A stretch of DNA of 64,000 bases from Candidatus Abyssobacteria bacterium SURF_5 (lineage in GTDB: Bacteria; Abyssobacteria; SURF-5), in NCBI GenBank assembly GCA_003598085.1, contig QZKU01000045.1:1-64000 (forward strand), in the 5' to 3' direction. Both the position numbers and the translations under genes were made by a program. Under the pieces are notes generated by a model. The model searched no databases and had not been told where the DNA came from. It saw only the letters and a program-made list of their open reading frames with translations. This document shows positions 1 through 9,102 of the stretch, piece after piece (the stretch's first letter is position 1; each line of letters starts with the position of its first letter).

Positions 1-1
1 T

Positions 2-127
2 CTGACTGAAAAATTCCAAACCCGTTCCGAAGCCGTCGTTAGAGAAAGGCAGATCAAGAAACGCGGCCCCAGACGCTATGTACAGGACCACTCTCAGTCA
101 GTAGAGTCCCGCGCCTCGCGGGATTAA
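2..127 (+). CDS. C-terminal tail of an unidentified protein (partial)
   Basis: An open frame of 41 codons enters from the left edge and stops at TAA 125-127. It is rich in Arg, Lys, Gln and Ser and shows no recognisable domain. A perfect 7-bp hairpin (107-113 / 117-123, loop CCT) overlaps the stop but has no T-tract. It could be the end of a real gene or chance; there is too little to name it. Confidence 0.25.
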   Translation: MTEKFQTRSEAVVRERQIKKRGPRRYVQDHSQSVESRASRD

Positions 128-221
128 CCAAGGCCCTTCGCTAGAGGCCCCACGGCTTTTCTTCACAACCCGCAGCGCCTCGCAAATCTCTCCCTGCCAT
201 CACAATGAACCTGCAAACACT

Positions 222-2231
222 TCATGAATCCTTCAGCACCCACAGGCGGTAATCCCCAGACATCATTATGGGTCTGTACTCTGTCAAAAAGTACTCGTAG
301 ATCTCGGGCAGGGAATGTGAGAGGTGAATTTCAGATGCATAAGAGGTCACGGCTACTCGGGGCTTCCTTTGCTCCACACTCATCTTGTACTGGATTATGT
401 CAGCCGGCGTCAGCAAAACGGTCTCATAATAAAACCAGCCCGTAGGATTTTGCCTGTCGCTCAGGAAGTAAAACAGAGAGCCGGTTCCGTCAAGGATGTA
501 TTCATCCGGAGATGTCTGTGAAGCTATGAACCTGAGCGCTCCATTCATCCCGTGCGCCTGCTCCTCCGGCATCACGATCCCCGCCCGCGCCGAATCAATT
601 TCATCAAATCTCGCCGGCGCGATATGGGGCGGGAAAAGCTCTATCTTCACAAAAAAATTCAGCATCGGAAGCCCGAAGAAGGCCGCGATAAACAGAGGAA
701 CAATCGAAGCGGAAATACCCCGCAATAGTTTGTCGCCGAAAAAGACTGATGCTTGCTCTTTCCTCCAAAAATCAACCGAACGACTCAAAAAAACCAACAC
801 CAGAATGACCACCGGAATCATGTTCCATATGAGGTGGTAGGCCTCCATTATGGGATAAAAAGTATGAAATGCCGCTATTGAGTAAACCCATAATCCCAGC
901 AGCAGGTGCGTTCTATTGAGCGCATGCGGTTTCTTCGGTTCTCTGAACTCCTTCAACAGGCAGAAAAATATGCCGATATGTGCCGCAAGCGGCACGTAAT
1001 TCACCACCGAAAATCCCCATTTGCTGTAAATCTGCCCTACCGGAAGCGCCTCCGTCCTCAGATAGAACACCAGCTTGTATGCAAGAAGCAACTCCGTCAA
1101 CCATAAAATACCGAAGAACGCCCACTTGCCAATTTTGTTCACCCTTTTCGTCAGGAACAAAAACCCCTGCAAGAGAAAAACGAGCAACAGCAACAAGCCT
1201 TCCGGCGCCGGTAAAGGCATCGGCTGCAGACGGATTTGTGAATACTTCGACAGCCCCCAAAGAAACCGATCAAAAAACCAGTCAGGTCCTAGCCTATTCA
1301 AAAAATAGGCCGCCCATGGAATTGTAACCAGCAGAAACCCCAGTGCCGAATACAGCATCGGCGCTGGCTTTATTCTGATACTGAGCTTCTTCTTCAGTTG
1401 TAAGCCCAGCAAGCATATTCCCGCCAGAAAAACCAAAAATGCGCTTACGAAGAAAACGGCAATATTCCTCAACAACAGGTCATGCCTGATCAAGACGATC
1501 GAGCCGAATGGCAGCAAGAGCAGAAAGCAAATTGCGACTGCAGAGGAGAAAAGCCTTTGCGGTCTTGATTCATTTGCCGCCTCCGAATCAAACATCCACT
1601 CGAACGCCTCGATGCACAAGAGCGCCGAAAAAGCCAGGACGCCATAGTTGATCTTAAACGAGAAGATCAGACCTGCGACGGCGCCGCCCGCAAAGTAAAG
1701 CGCCGCCGATTTCCTTCTCCAGGCAATATGCTCAATCGAAATCATCAACAGACCCAGCGGGATGCAAAACCAACTCGGATAAGGATAATTTATGGAAACG
1801 GGACCCAAGATGAATGCAAACAGCATCCCGGCCACTGCGACACCTATGCTTGTCAGTTTCTTTGTCAGATGGAAGACCAGGAAGGCGGTAGCCATTCCTG
1901 TGAGTGCGAGAGCAATCCTGACAGCTTGAAGATTGTCTCCTAAAACCTGAAAGAGGAGAGTAATGAGATAATGAGAGGCTGGAGTGTATAAGGAAAAGAA
2001 ATCCCGGTACAACATTTCGCCATGAAGGAGCCGCTCACTGATGTAGATCAGTACCCCGTAATCGCCATCCAGCCACGGAGCACTGCCGTCGGCAACGTTA
2101 TATTGTGCGCCTGTCGCAAAAAGATAGGCAAATGAAAGAAAAAACAAAAAAGTGAGAATGTTCGATTTCGAAATGTTGCCCTTTGCCCTGTTGATTGCTG
2201 CAACCAAGCCCTTGCTGCCTACCCGTGTCAT
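222..2231 (-). CDS. GT39/ArnT-like polytopic membrane glycosyltransferase
   Basis: Integral membrane protein of about 669 residues with a dozen or so hydrophobic segments. Near the first loop it has the acidic pattern DGDYG followed by Y(I)SERLLHGEMLYRDFF, the arrangement seen in PMT/ArnT-type (GT39/GT83) enzymes that take a sugar from a polyprenyl-phosphate donor on the outer face of the membrane. Acceptor and sugar are not deducible. The frame stays open to a GTG at 2285, but an extended -10 promoter (2238-2246) lies inside that extension and ends 6 bases before ATG 2231, so I chose 2231. It diverges from a GT2 (2425) of the type that makes polyprenyl-phosphate sugars, which suggests donor and transferase are paired. 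The exact family is inferred from topology and motifs only. Confidence 0.72.
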   Translation of the reverse strand: MTRVGSKGLVAAINRAKGNISKSNILTFLFFLSFAYLFATGAQYNVADGSAPWLDGDYGVLIYISERLLHGEMLYRDFFSLYTPASHYLITLLFQVLGDNLQAVRIALALTGMATAFLVFHLTKKLTSIGVAVAGMLFAFILGPVSINYPYPSWFCIPLGLLMISIEHIAWRRKSAALYFAGGAVAGLIFSFKINYGVLAFSALLCIEAFEWMFDSEAANESRPQRLFSSAVAICFLLLLPFGSIVLIRHDLLLRNIAVFFVSAFLVFLAGICLLGLQLKKKLSIRIKPAPMLYSALGFLLVTIPWAAYFLNRLGPDWFFDRFLWGLSKYSQIRLQPMPLPAPEGLLLLLVFLLQGFLFLTKRVNKIGKWAFFGILWLTELLLAYKLVFYLRTEALPVGQIYSKWGFSVVNYVPLAAHIGIFFCLLKEFREPKKPHALNRTHLLLGLWVYSIAAFHTFYPIMEAYHLIWNMIPVVILVLVFLSRSVDFWRKEQASVFFGDKLLRGISASIVPLFIAAFFGLPMLNFFVKIELFPPHIAPARFDEIDSARAGIVMPEEQAHGMNGALRFIASQTSPDEYILDGTGSLFYFLSDRQNPTGWFYYETVLLTPADIIQYKMSVEQRKPRVAVTSYASEIHLSHSLPEIYEYFLTEYRPIMMSGDYRLWVLKDS

Positions 2232-2237
2232 ACCGTT

Positions 2238-2246
2238 ATTATACCA
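2238..2246 (-). promoter_or_regulatory. Extended -10 promoter of the GT39-like gene
   Basis: On the minus strand the sequence reads TGG-TATAAT (TATAAT at 2243-2238), a perfect -10 with the TGn extension. No good -35 is visible. The expected start of transcription is about 2231, which is the ATG itself, so the transcript would be leaderless. Confidence 0.5.
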
Positions 2247-2321
2247 TTCACCGCCCGTCCCCCGGATTTGCTCACTCGGCGCCACCCGATCAGATTAGAA
2301 GACAACGTGAAAGCTCCCGAA

Positions 2322-2351
2322 TTGAAATGCCAGCCGATCATTTGCTATTAT
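2322..2351 (+). promoter_or_regulatory. Sigma-70 promoter for the GT2-wecD-wecE genes
   Basis: TTGAAA (2322-2327), 18-bp spacer, TATTAT (2346-2351), about 75 bases before the GT2 start codon. It is back to back with the minus-strand promoter of the GT39-like gene. Confidence 0.5.
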
Positions 2352-2424
2352 AACTGTAACAGGTTCATAGGATTCGTAATAGAAGGCAGAATTGCAGAAC
2401 CCTCCCTCTATGGGTATTGATTGA

Positions 2425-3384
2425 ATGAATCTCTCCGTCGTCGTTCCCGTCTTTAACAGTCAGTTTTCTCTTCCCGAACTCGCTCGCCGATTGGCGCCGG
2501 TCTTGGAAGCGACAGGCGAAAAGTACGAATTGATCCTGGTCAACGACGGCAGTCAGGACCAGAGTTGGAACGTGATTAGGAACTTGGTCGAACAGTACAA
2601 ATGGATACGCGGAATCGACCTGATGCGAAATTACGGCCAGCAGAACGCACTTCTCTGCGGTATCCGAAACGCCCGTCACGAATTCATTGTCACCATGGAC
2701 GATGACCTGCAGCATCCGCCTGAGGAAATCCCGAAGCTGCTCGATAAGCTTGCATCCGGCTTCGATGTCGTATACGGCGCACCGGTCGACGAACAGCATA
2801 CGTTCTGGAGGAATCTCGCTTCGCGCTTTATCAAGCTCATGCTTCGCAAGGCAATGAATGTCGATACAGCCCGCGACGTGAGCGCGTTTCGCGCTTTTCG
2901 GACCGACCTCCGAACTGCTTTTGCCAATTATGAGAGCCCGTTCGTTTCCATAGATGTGTTGCTTGCATGGGGAACCACCCGCTTCGCAGCCGTGGCCGTT
3001 CCTCATCATCCCCGGCGCACTGGCGAATCCAATTACACTCTTGGAAAATTAATCACGCACGGCCTCAACATGACTACCGGTTTCAGCACATTACCGCTCC
3101 AACTCGCAAGCCTCGTCGGTTTTTCCTTTACCTTTTTTGGAGTTCTCATTTTGATATATGTCGTCGGACGCTATCTGATTGAGGGCGGCAGCGTGCCCGG
3201 CTTTCCGTTTTTGGCATCGATAATCGCAATATTTTCGGGAGCACAACTCTTTGCGCTGGGCATTATCGGAGAATATCTCGCCCGGATGTATTTCCGGGCA
3301 ATGGGGCGACCCTCAAGCGTCACCAGGGAAACCGTTGCGGTTTCAGCAAGTCCAAAAGAGGAACAGACAGAACATGCCGGCTGA
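2425..3384 (+). CDS. GT2 polyprenyl-phosphate sugar transferase (ArnC/GtrB/DPM1-like)
   Basis: 319 residues. An N-terminal GT-A fold starts with the VVVPVFN strand and carries the metal/nucleotide motifs VNDGS (about residue 40) and MDDDLQHPPE (about residue 90). The C-terminal quarter has two strong membrane segments (about 230-255 and 265-290). Enzymes of this build transfer a sugar from a nucleotide donor to undecaprenyl (or other polyprenyl) phosphate at the inner face of the membrane. The stop overlaps the next start by 11 bases, so it is translationally coupled to the acetyltransferase and probably cotranscribed with wecE. The ribosome binding site is poor. The sugar may be the amino sugar made by the next two genes, but that is inference. 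Confidence 0.85.
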   Translation: MNLSVVVPVFNSQFSLPELARRLAPVLEATGEKYELILVNDGSQDQSWNVIRNLVEQYKWIRGIDLMRNYGQQNALLCGIRNARHEFIVTMDDDLQHPPEEIPKLLDKLASGFDVVYGAPVDEQHTFWRNLASRFIKLMLRKAMNVDTARDVSAFRAFRTDLRTAFANYESPFVSIDVLLAWGTTRFAAVAVPHHPRRTGESNYTLGKLITHGLNMTTGFSTLPLQLASLVGFSFTFFGVLILIYVVGRYLIEGGSVPGFPFLASIIAIFSGAQLFALGIIGEYLARMYFRAMGRPSSVTRETVAVSASPKEEQTEHAG

Positions 3385-4111
3385 TGTAGCTTTGTCCGCC
3401 ATCGATGAGCAGCGCTTCGGATTCAGGGTCGCCCGCGCATCAAACGTAACCGCAGAAGACCTTCACTCCATCCTCGATTTCTGCCATAAAAAGGAGATCG
3501 TCCTGCTCATTGCCCGCTGTGCGACCTCAGAACTTCGAGCCGCGCAAACTATGGAAGCCCAAGGCTTTCTTTTGATGGATACCCTCATGTACTATCAGCG
3601 GAAATCGTCTCCTGATCAAATTCCGTCTAACGTTGCGGGAGATATCGTCGTTCGCCCGTTCGAGGCGGGGGAGGAGGATGCGGTTGCCGAGATAGCGGCA
3701 AAATCTTTTGAAGGCTACCAAGGTCATTATCATTGTGATGAGAGGCTGGATCCGATCAAATGCAACGAGATTTATACCTCGTGGGCGCGCCGCTCCTGCG
3801 TTGTTCCTAATCTGGCGGATCAGGTGATCATAGCAGAACTGGACGGTGTCGCTGCCGGTTTCGCTACCCTGCGATTAGCGAGCCCCGAGGTAGGCGAAGG
3901 CGTCCTTTTCGGAGTTTCCCCTTCGGCGCAAGGCCGCGGCATCTACCGCTATCTCATGATCGAGGGTATGAAGTGGTGCCTGGACAAACGGGCGGAACGA
4001 ATGGTAGTCTCAACGCAGATCACCAACATCGCGGTGCAGAAGGTTTGGTCTCGCCTTGGCTTCGAACCCAGCTACTCGTCCTACACATTTCACAAGTGGT
4101 TTGATAAGTAA
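3374..4111 (+). CDS. GNAT acetyltransferase, WecD-like (TDP-fucosamine acetyltransferase)
   Basis: 245 residues from ATG 3374, inside the end of the preceding gene; the frame is open further upstream but that part overlaps GT2. The C-terminal half is a GNAT fold: a strand, then a V-SPSAQGRGIYRYLM acetyl-CoA binding motif (about residue 190) and NIAVQKVWSRLGF near the end. WecD acetylates the 4-amino group of TDP-4-amino-4,6-dideoxy-galactose to give TDP-Fuc4NAc. I assign it mainly because wecE, which makes that substrate, follows 50 bases downstream, and because the length and split N-terminal region match WecD. The exact sugar is unproven; another nucleotide amino-sugar acetyltransferase is possible. 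Confidence 0.7.
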   Translation: MPADVALSAIDEQRFGFRVARASNVTAEDLHSILDFCHKKEIVLLIARCATSELRAAQTMEAQGFLLMDTLMYYQRKSSPDQIPSNVAGDIVVRPFEAGEEDAVAEIAAKSFEGYQGHYHCDERLDPIKCNEIYTSWARRSCVVPNLADQVIIAELDGVAAGFATLRLASPEVGEGVLFGVSPSAQGRGIYRYLMIEGMKWCLDKRAERMVVSTQITNIAVQKVWSRLGFEPSYSSYTFHKWFDK

Positions 4112-4161
4112 CACGCGCAGATCCGCCGCAAGGATCTTATTGGGACAGGATAAAATCATCC

Positions 4162-5301
4162 GTGCAGCACATTCCGTTTAATCGCCCTTTCTTCGTCGGC
4201 AAAGAATTCGATTATATCCGTGAAGCCATCGCGTGTGGACATATCTCAGGCGACGGGCCCTTCACCAAGAGATGCAACCAGCTTTTGGAGCGGCTGTTGG
4301 GTGCTCCAAAAGTTCTGCTTACCACCTCCTGCACGCACGCACTGGAGATGGCTTCGGTGCTTCTGAATATTCGGCCCGGCGATGAGGTGATAGTGCCTTC
4401 TTTTACCTTCGTCTCTACTGTCAATGCGTTCGTCCTTCGGGGCGCGCACCCGCGGTTCATCGACATTCGGCCCGACACCCTCAATATGGACGAGAGCCGG
4501 CTGGAAGAAACGATCACGCCGAAAACAAAAGCCGTCGTTCCCGTTCATTATGCCGGAGTAGGCTGCGAAATGGATCCCATTCTTCGCATCGCCCAAAGCC
4601 GCGGGCTTCCGGTGGTCGAGGATTGCGCTCACGGCCTGTTCGGAGAATATCGCGGAAAACCTCTCGGATCGTTCGGGAGCCTGTCAGCCCTCAGCTTCCA
4701 TGAAACCAAAAACGTGATCTGCGGAGAAGGCGGCGCTCTCATTATCAATGATCCGCAGTATGTTGAACGCGCCGAGATCATCCGAGAAAAGGGAACCAAC
4801 CGCAGCCGATTCTTCCGCGGAGAAATCGATAAATACACCTGGGTCGATATCGGCTCCAGCTATCTCCCGGCCGATGTCCTCGCAGCTTTTCTCTATGCCC
4901 AGCTTGAAGCGCGGGAGCGGATACAGGCGATGCGGAAGAGGATTTGGAACACCTACTATGATTCCCTTTCCTCCTGGGCACGGCAGACCGGAATCCGCCT
5001 TCCCGTCGTGCCCAGCCACTGCGCCCATCCGGCTCATATGTTCTACTTGATCGCGCGATCTCTCGCAGAGCGCGATGCTATTATCGCGCACCTGAAAACG
5101 CTTGGGATCAACAGCGTCTTTCATTACGTGCCTCTTCATCTGTCAGAAATGGGAACTGGTTTCGGATATGAGAAGGGGGACTTTCCGGTCACCGAAGACC
5201 TCAGCGACCGCTTGCTGCGCCTGCCGTTTTACAATGAGCTGACCGACGAGGACCAGAAAAGGATCATATCCGCCCTCGCCAGCTTCACTTCCAGCCCGTA
5301 A
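4162..5301 (+). CDS. wecE: WecE-like TDP-4-keto-6-deoxyglucose aminotransferase
   Basis: 379-residue PLP enzyme of the DegT/DnrJ/EryC1/StrS family. It transfers an amino group from glutamate to TDP-4-keto-6-deoxy-D-glucose to give TDP-fucosamine. It follows E. coli WecE closely along its length as I remember it: PSFTFVSTVNAFVLRG, VPVHYAGV, SFHETKN with the PLP lysine (about residue 182), EIIREKGTNRSRFFRG, DKYTWVDIGSSY. The start is GTG 4162. A TAAAAT box ends 5 bases before it, so a leaderless message is possible, although readthrough from the upstream genes is likely too. Its last 17 bases overlap the convergent methyltransferase gene. The substrate needs RmlA and RmlB, which are not in this window. 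Confidence 0.88.
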   Translation: MQHIPFNRPFFVGKEFDYIREAIACGHISGDGPFTKRCNQLLERLLGAPKVLLTTSCTHALEMASVLLNIRPGDEVIVPSFTFVSTVNAFVLRGAHPRFIDIRPDTLNMDESRLEETITPKTKAVVPVHYAGVGCEMDPILRIAQSRGLPVVEDCAHGLFGEYRGKPLGSFGSLSALSFHETKNVICGEGGALIINDPQYVERAEIIREKGTNRSRFFRGEIDKYTWVDIGSSYLPADVLAAFLYAQLEARERIQAMRKRIWNTYYDSLSSWARQTGIRLPVVPSHCAHPAHMFYLIARSLAERDAIIAHLKTLGINSVFHYVPLHLSEMGTGFGYEKGDFPVTEDLSDRLLRLPFYNELTDEDQKRIISALASFTSSP

Positions 5302-6289
5302 CCCGCTGCAAAATATTTTGGACGAATTCGGTTGCAGCAACGTCTCTAAAGCCGGCCTCTTCAAGATATCCGGTCACCTCGGCATCACTATGGGCGCGGC
5401 CTTTGCTGCCCAGCAGCGCCTCGTGTATCGACCAGGTGGCGGCAATCAGGGGACCGGTCTTGTCGTCGTTTAAATTCTCGGCAATTATGTGCATCACCCC
5501 GCCCGGCGGAAGCGCCTGATATGCCCGCCGCGCGATCACCCGCACTTCGTCCGGCCCATATTGGGTCAGGTTGCCGTTCAGCATGATCGCATCCACACCC
5601 TCCAGAAATCTATCGCGGGTGAAATCACCTGGATTGGTCTTTATCCGATCCGAAAGCCCCGAATCCGCGATCAGTTCGTCCGTCACCCGGCAAACATCCG
5701 GGAAATCAAATACGATCGCCCGCAACTGCGGAAATCGGCGGCACAACGCCACGCAATATGCGCCCGACCCCCCGCCCAGATCGAGCACAAGCTTATGGTT
5801 GGAAAAGTCAAACTGTTTCGCCAGCTTGTGCCCCGCCCCCAATCCGACGTTGAACATCGCGCGCGTAAGCATCTCGTGCTGCTCGGGCCCCATCTTTTCA
5901 TATATCCCGAGAACCGACGGCGGCTGAGGGCTCGTAAGACGCTCGCACAGGTTGAGCCAATCGCTGAAGTCGGCTCTTCCCATCAGCGACCACGCACCGA
6001 AATACCGCGGCTTCCCCTCGACCAAATATTCCTCGACGTCGGCGGCATTTACATATTTCCCCTGTTTCTTCTCCAGCAGCCCGAGCGCCGTGCAGGCTAC
6101 AACCATCCGCTCTGCATTCAGCGGCGACAACCCGCACGCCGAGGCGATGTCCTGAATCGTACAAGCCCCTTCAGAAACCTTCGTGAACAAACTCAACTCG
6201 ATCCCTGCCCACAAAATCGCCGAGTGCTTGAATCCGTATACGATGTTCTGTATCCGCTCTGTGCCGATTTTCTTCTTACTATCCGCCAT
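5285..6289 (-). CDS. SAM-dependent O-methyltransferase (COMT/hydroxyneurosporene type)
   Basis: 334 residues from ATG 6289, preceded by AAAGGA. An N-terminal winged-helix dimerisation domain (about 1-100) is followed by an O-methyltransferase family 2 Rossmann domain with the SAM motif LVLDLGGGSGAYC (about residue 170), an acidic strand end VFDFPDV and NPGDF. A catalytic-base histidine equivalent is not obvious: the position normally occupied by H reads NLTQYGPDE. Such enzymes methylate small aromatic or polyketide-like hydroxyls, or are adapted to other methyl transfers. It stands alone between convergent wecE and divergent DUF255, so the context gives no substrate. It overlaps the wecE end by 17 bases. 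Confidence 0.8.
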   Translation of the reverse strand: MADSKKKIGTERIQNIVYGFKHSAILWAGIELSLFTKVSEGACTIQDIASACGLSPLNAERMVVACTALGLLEKKQGKYVNAADVEEYLVEGKPRYFGAWSLMGRADFSDWLNLCERLTSPQPPSVLGIYEKMGPEQHEMLTRAMFNVGLGAGHKLAKQFDFSNHKLVLDLGGGSGAYCVALCRRFPQLRAIVFDFPDVCRVTDELIADSGLSDRIKTNPGDFTRDRFLEGVDAIMLNGNLTQYGPDEVRVIARRAYQALPPGGVMHIIAENLNDDKTGPLIAATWSIHEALLGSKGRAHSDAEVTGYLEEAGFRDVAATEFVQNILQRVTGWK

Positions 6290-6618
6290 TTCCTTTGCCC
6301 CCGTCTTTGAATTAACGCGCAGAAGCCTCCCTGGTGTATAATGGCCGATTATATCACAGACTCTAGCAGCCACCTCGCGCTCATAGAAGGTAGAGTAATT
6401 ACTAGATGATATTTCTGGAGGATATTGTTCAAAGAAAGAAGTGAATAGAAGCGGCTACTTACGTTGTCATTCTGAGGAGCTTTGCGACGAAGAATCTCTT
6501 CTCCCTTTAATTTCGCACGCTCATATCCTGCTCTTCCGCCCCTGTTGACGCTTCTTTTCGGCCGGTGCCAGACTTTATTCGAGAGTTGATGTCCTCAGCA
6601 ACGAAAGGAGTTTCTATC
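6290..6618. other. Intergenic region between divergent genes
   Basis: 329 bases between the methyltransferase and DUF255 starts. Two TATAAT-like boxes are present, one per strand (plus 6337-6342, minus 6353-6348), neither with a convincing -35. An upstream in-frame ATG for the DUF255 gene exists at 6565, but it lacks a ribosome binding site. I see no RNA gene or repeat. Confidence 0.4.
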
Positions 6619-8394
6619 GTGGATAAGATACAGTGGCTGGAGTGGTCGCCCGAGGCCTTTGAGAAGGCGCGCAGGGAGGATAAACTCATCCTGCTTGATA
6701 TCGGCGCCCCCTGGTGCCACTGGTGTCATGTCATGGACGAAGAAGCCTACGGAAATCATGACATCAGAAAGTTGGTTGAGCAACTGTACGTCCCGGTTCG
6801 GGTCGAGTGCGACAAACGGCCGGATATCAATGAACGCTACAACCAGGGAGGATGGCCTACAACAGTCATCATGTCGCATGAGGGATTTGTGGTGCATGGC
6901 GCCACCTACCTGCCGTCCCCCGCACTCAAGGAACTCCTCAAGCAGGCAAAAAACTGGTACGACCAGAACAGAAAGCGGATATCGGAAGCGGCCGGAGTTC
7001 TTGCGACAGAGGCCGCCCGTGTCTCCCCTCTGGCGGCTCCTGAGCCCCATCAAGTGAAAGAGCTTACCAGCGAAATCATCGAAGACATATTGAAAAATTC
7101 CGATCCTGTTCACGGCGGCTTCGGCGACAGCGCAAAGTTCCCGCAAGCCGGTCCGATTTCCCTGGCCTTTGCTCAGTTCTTCCGTACGGCTGACGAGCGT
7201 CTGCTGGCTTTTGCCGAGAAAACCCTGCAAAACATGAGCGCGGGACTCCTGGACAAGGAGGCCGGCGGATTGTTCCGCTATTCGGTGTCGCCTGAGTGGA
7301 ATGAGCCTCACTACGAGAAAAACCTGATTGTAAACGCCGAAAGCCTTCAGAATTACCTCGATGCCTACCGCCTGACAGGCAAAAAAGAGTATGCGGTGAC
7401 CGCGGAGAATATCATTCGGTTCATCACCGAAAAACTCCTGAATCCCGACGGAGGCTTCTCCAACAGCCAGGATGCCGACATCTTTGACGAGCACTCTCTC
7501 CGGATCATTATGGAGGGCGAAACATATTATTCACTGCCTCTTTCAGAACGGCAAAAATACGGCGAGCCGGTTATTGATCGAACGGTATATGTCAATGCGA
7601 GCGCTCGCGCGATTTCCGCTATCCTCGAAGCCTACCACCTTCTGCAAAACGAGAATCTCCGCGAAATAGCCCTCAAAAGCCTGGACTATCTCATGAAGAA
7701 CGCGTTCGACAAAGACAGCGGCGCCCTCCATTACCCGAGCGATGGGAGAAAGGGTACGCCGGCATTTCTTGACGATGCCGTCAGTCTCGCTCGAGCCAAT
7801 CTCGACGCTTATGAGACAACGGCGGATCATGGATACCTCGAAAGCGCAAAAAAGCTGATGGAGGTCGCCCGCGCCAGGTTCGCGGCGCCTGACGGCGGCT
7901 TCTACGATGCCACGCTTGACAGCGATATGCCGCCAGCCACTCAAATCCGGCACAAACCGCTTCACGAAAACATGGCCGCCGTCGAGACTTTCGGCCGCCT
8001 CTATAACTACACCGCAGATTCCGCATATCTCATGATTGCTGCCTCCACTCTTATAAGTTTTGAGCAAAATGTACGCAATTTGCTTGAAAAAGATCTCGGT
8101 TACATGGCAGCCGAATACGCTCTTGCCTTCCAGTTTGCAAGCGACAGATCAACAAAAGTAACCATCGTCGGCTCCGCCAAAGAGGCAAAGGCCCGCAAAC
8201 TTCTTCATGAAGCAAAGCGCCTGTACCGGCCGGCGAAAATTGTGCAATTACTTGATCCATCTAAGGATATACAGCTTATCAAGGCAATGAGATATCCGGT
8301 CGAAGATATTCCTGCGGCACATGTCTGCACAGAAAAGGGATGCGCTCCTCCAATCAGAGACATCGACGAGCTGGCAAAATTGATGATATCCTGA
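6619..8394 (+). CDS. DUF255 thioredoxin-fold / six-hairpin protein (YyaL/SPATA20 family)
   Basis: 591 residues. GTG 6619 is chosen because a strong AAAGGAG lies 8 bases before it; the ATG at 6565 has none. The N-terminal thioredoxin-like domain (about 1-140) carries the diagnostic APWCHWCHVMDEEAY with a CxxC pair. The rest looks like an alpha/alpha toroid of N-acylglucosamine 2-epimerase type, with repeated segments such as GGFSNSQDAD and GGFYDATLDSD. The family is widespread from bacteria to humans and its biochemical role is not established. At roughly 590 residues it is a little shorter than many members (about 650-700). It appears to be a single-gene unit; the next gene has its own promoter. 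Confidence 0.85.
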   Translation: MDKIQWLEWSPEAFEKARREDKLILLDIGAPWCHWCHVMDEEAYGNHDIRKLVEQLYVPVRVECDKRPDINERYNQGGWPTTVIMSHEGFVVHGATYLPSPALKELLKQAKNWYDQNRKRISEAAGVLATEAARVSPLAAPEPHQVKELTSEIIEDILKNSDPVHGGFGDSAKFPQAGPISLAFAQFFRTADERLLAFAEKTLQNMSAGLLDKEAGGLFRYSVSPEWNEPHYEKNLIVNAESLQNYLDAYRLTGKKEYAVTAENIIRFITEKLLNPDGGFSNSQDADIFDEHSLRIIMEGETYYSLPLSERQKYGEPVIDRTVYVNASARAISAILEAYHLLQNENLREIALKSLDYLMKNAFDKDSGALHYPSDGRKGTPAFLDDAVSLARANLDAYETTADHGYLESAKKLMEVARARFAAPDGGFYDATLDSDMPPATQIRHKPLHENMAAVETFGRLYNYTADSAYLMIAASTLISFEQNVRNLLEKDLGYMAAEYALAFQFASDRSTKVTIVGSAKEAKARKLLHEAKRLYRPAKIVQLLDPSKDIQLIKAMRYPVEDIPAAHVCTEKGCAPPIRDIDELAKLMIS

Positions 8395-8536
8395 TCGCGC
8401 CCTATATTTGCTCCGTTGAAAGAAAGGAGGCTAAAGAATATGGCAAAATCAAAGCCCGCTGTAGCCTTTCCTCCTCTCCCGTTACGATAAAAACCACATA
8501 CTGTAGCTCTTTGAACCGCCGAGGGTGGAAATTCTC

Positions 8537-8566
8537 TTGACAAAAGAAAGCCGTTTATGCTATCCT
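8537..8566 (+). promoter_or_regulatory. Sigma-70 promoter of the CarD-family gene
   Basis: TTGACA (8537-8542), 18-bp spacer, TATCCT (8561-8566). Just downstream, AACCCG (8572-8577) and CGGGTT (8586-8591) form an inverted repeat at the predicted transcript 5' end. It could be an operator or a 5' hairpin affecting translation. Confidence 0.6.
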
Positions 8567-8613
8567 AAACCAACCCGAAACGGGACGGGTTAGTGGGGAA
8601 ATGGATCAAACGG

Positions 8614-9102
8614 ATGCTGTCTCAACTCAAGAAGGGCGACATCGTCATTCATCCTGCCCACGGCGCTTCCGAAGTTGTCGCTATTGAGAGAAAAGAGTTC
8701 TCAGGCCAAAAGCGGAAGTTCCTCGTCCTGAAGCCGATAATGTTCGACATGACCGTCTATATCCCTGAGGAAAACGCGGATCATGCCGGACTGAGGCGGC
8801 CGGTTAAGCGCCAGCACTTCGGCGAAGTTTTGAAAGTGCTCAAGCAAAAGGAGTCCAAAAGCTCCGACAACTGGCAGCGACGGTTCAGGGCCTACAACCG
8901 CAAGATTCAGAGCGGCGATTTGTGCCAGGTGGCTGAGGTTGTCCGCAATCTGGATCGAAAGAACCGGACGAAAGGCCTCTCGACAACTGAAAACATATTG
9001 CTGGAACGGGCGTTCACTATCCTGGCCAGCGAATATGTCTGCGTGAAAAACGTGGAAAAGGAAGCTGCCTACGCTTTCTTTACGAGGGCTCTAAGCCTGT
9101 AA
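8614..9102 (+). CDS. CarD/CdnL-family transcriptional regulator
   Basis: 162 residues from ATG 8614; a GTG at 8593 is in frame and would add seven residues. The N-terminal RNA-polymerase-interacting domain is recognisable from LKKGDIVIHPAHGASEVVAIE, followed by a Tudor-like beta region and VYIPEENADHAGLRRPV. The helical C-terminal part (about 85-160) contains a conserved-looking KxSGDLCQVAEVVRNLxxRxxxKGLSTTE stretch and ends in a Tyr/Ala/Phe-rich helix. CarD proteins bind the RNA polymerase beta subunit and stabilise open promoter complexes. Its own good promoter precedes it. Neither possible start has a strong ribosome binding site. Confidence 0.85.
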   Translation: MLSQLKKGDIVIHPAHGASEVVAIERKEFSGQKRKFLVLKPIMFDMTVYIPEENADHAGLRRPVKRQHFGEVLKVLKQKESKSSDNWQRRFRAYNRKIQSGDLCQVAEVVRNLDRKNRTKGLSTTENILLERAFTILASEYVCVKNVEKEAAYAFFTRALSL

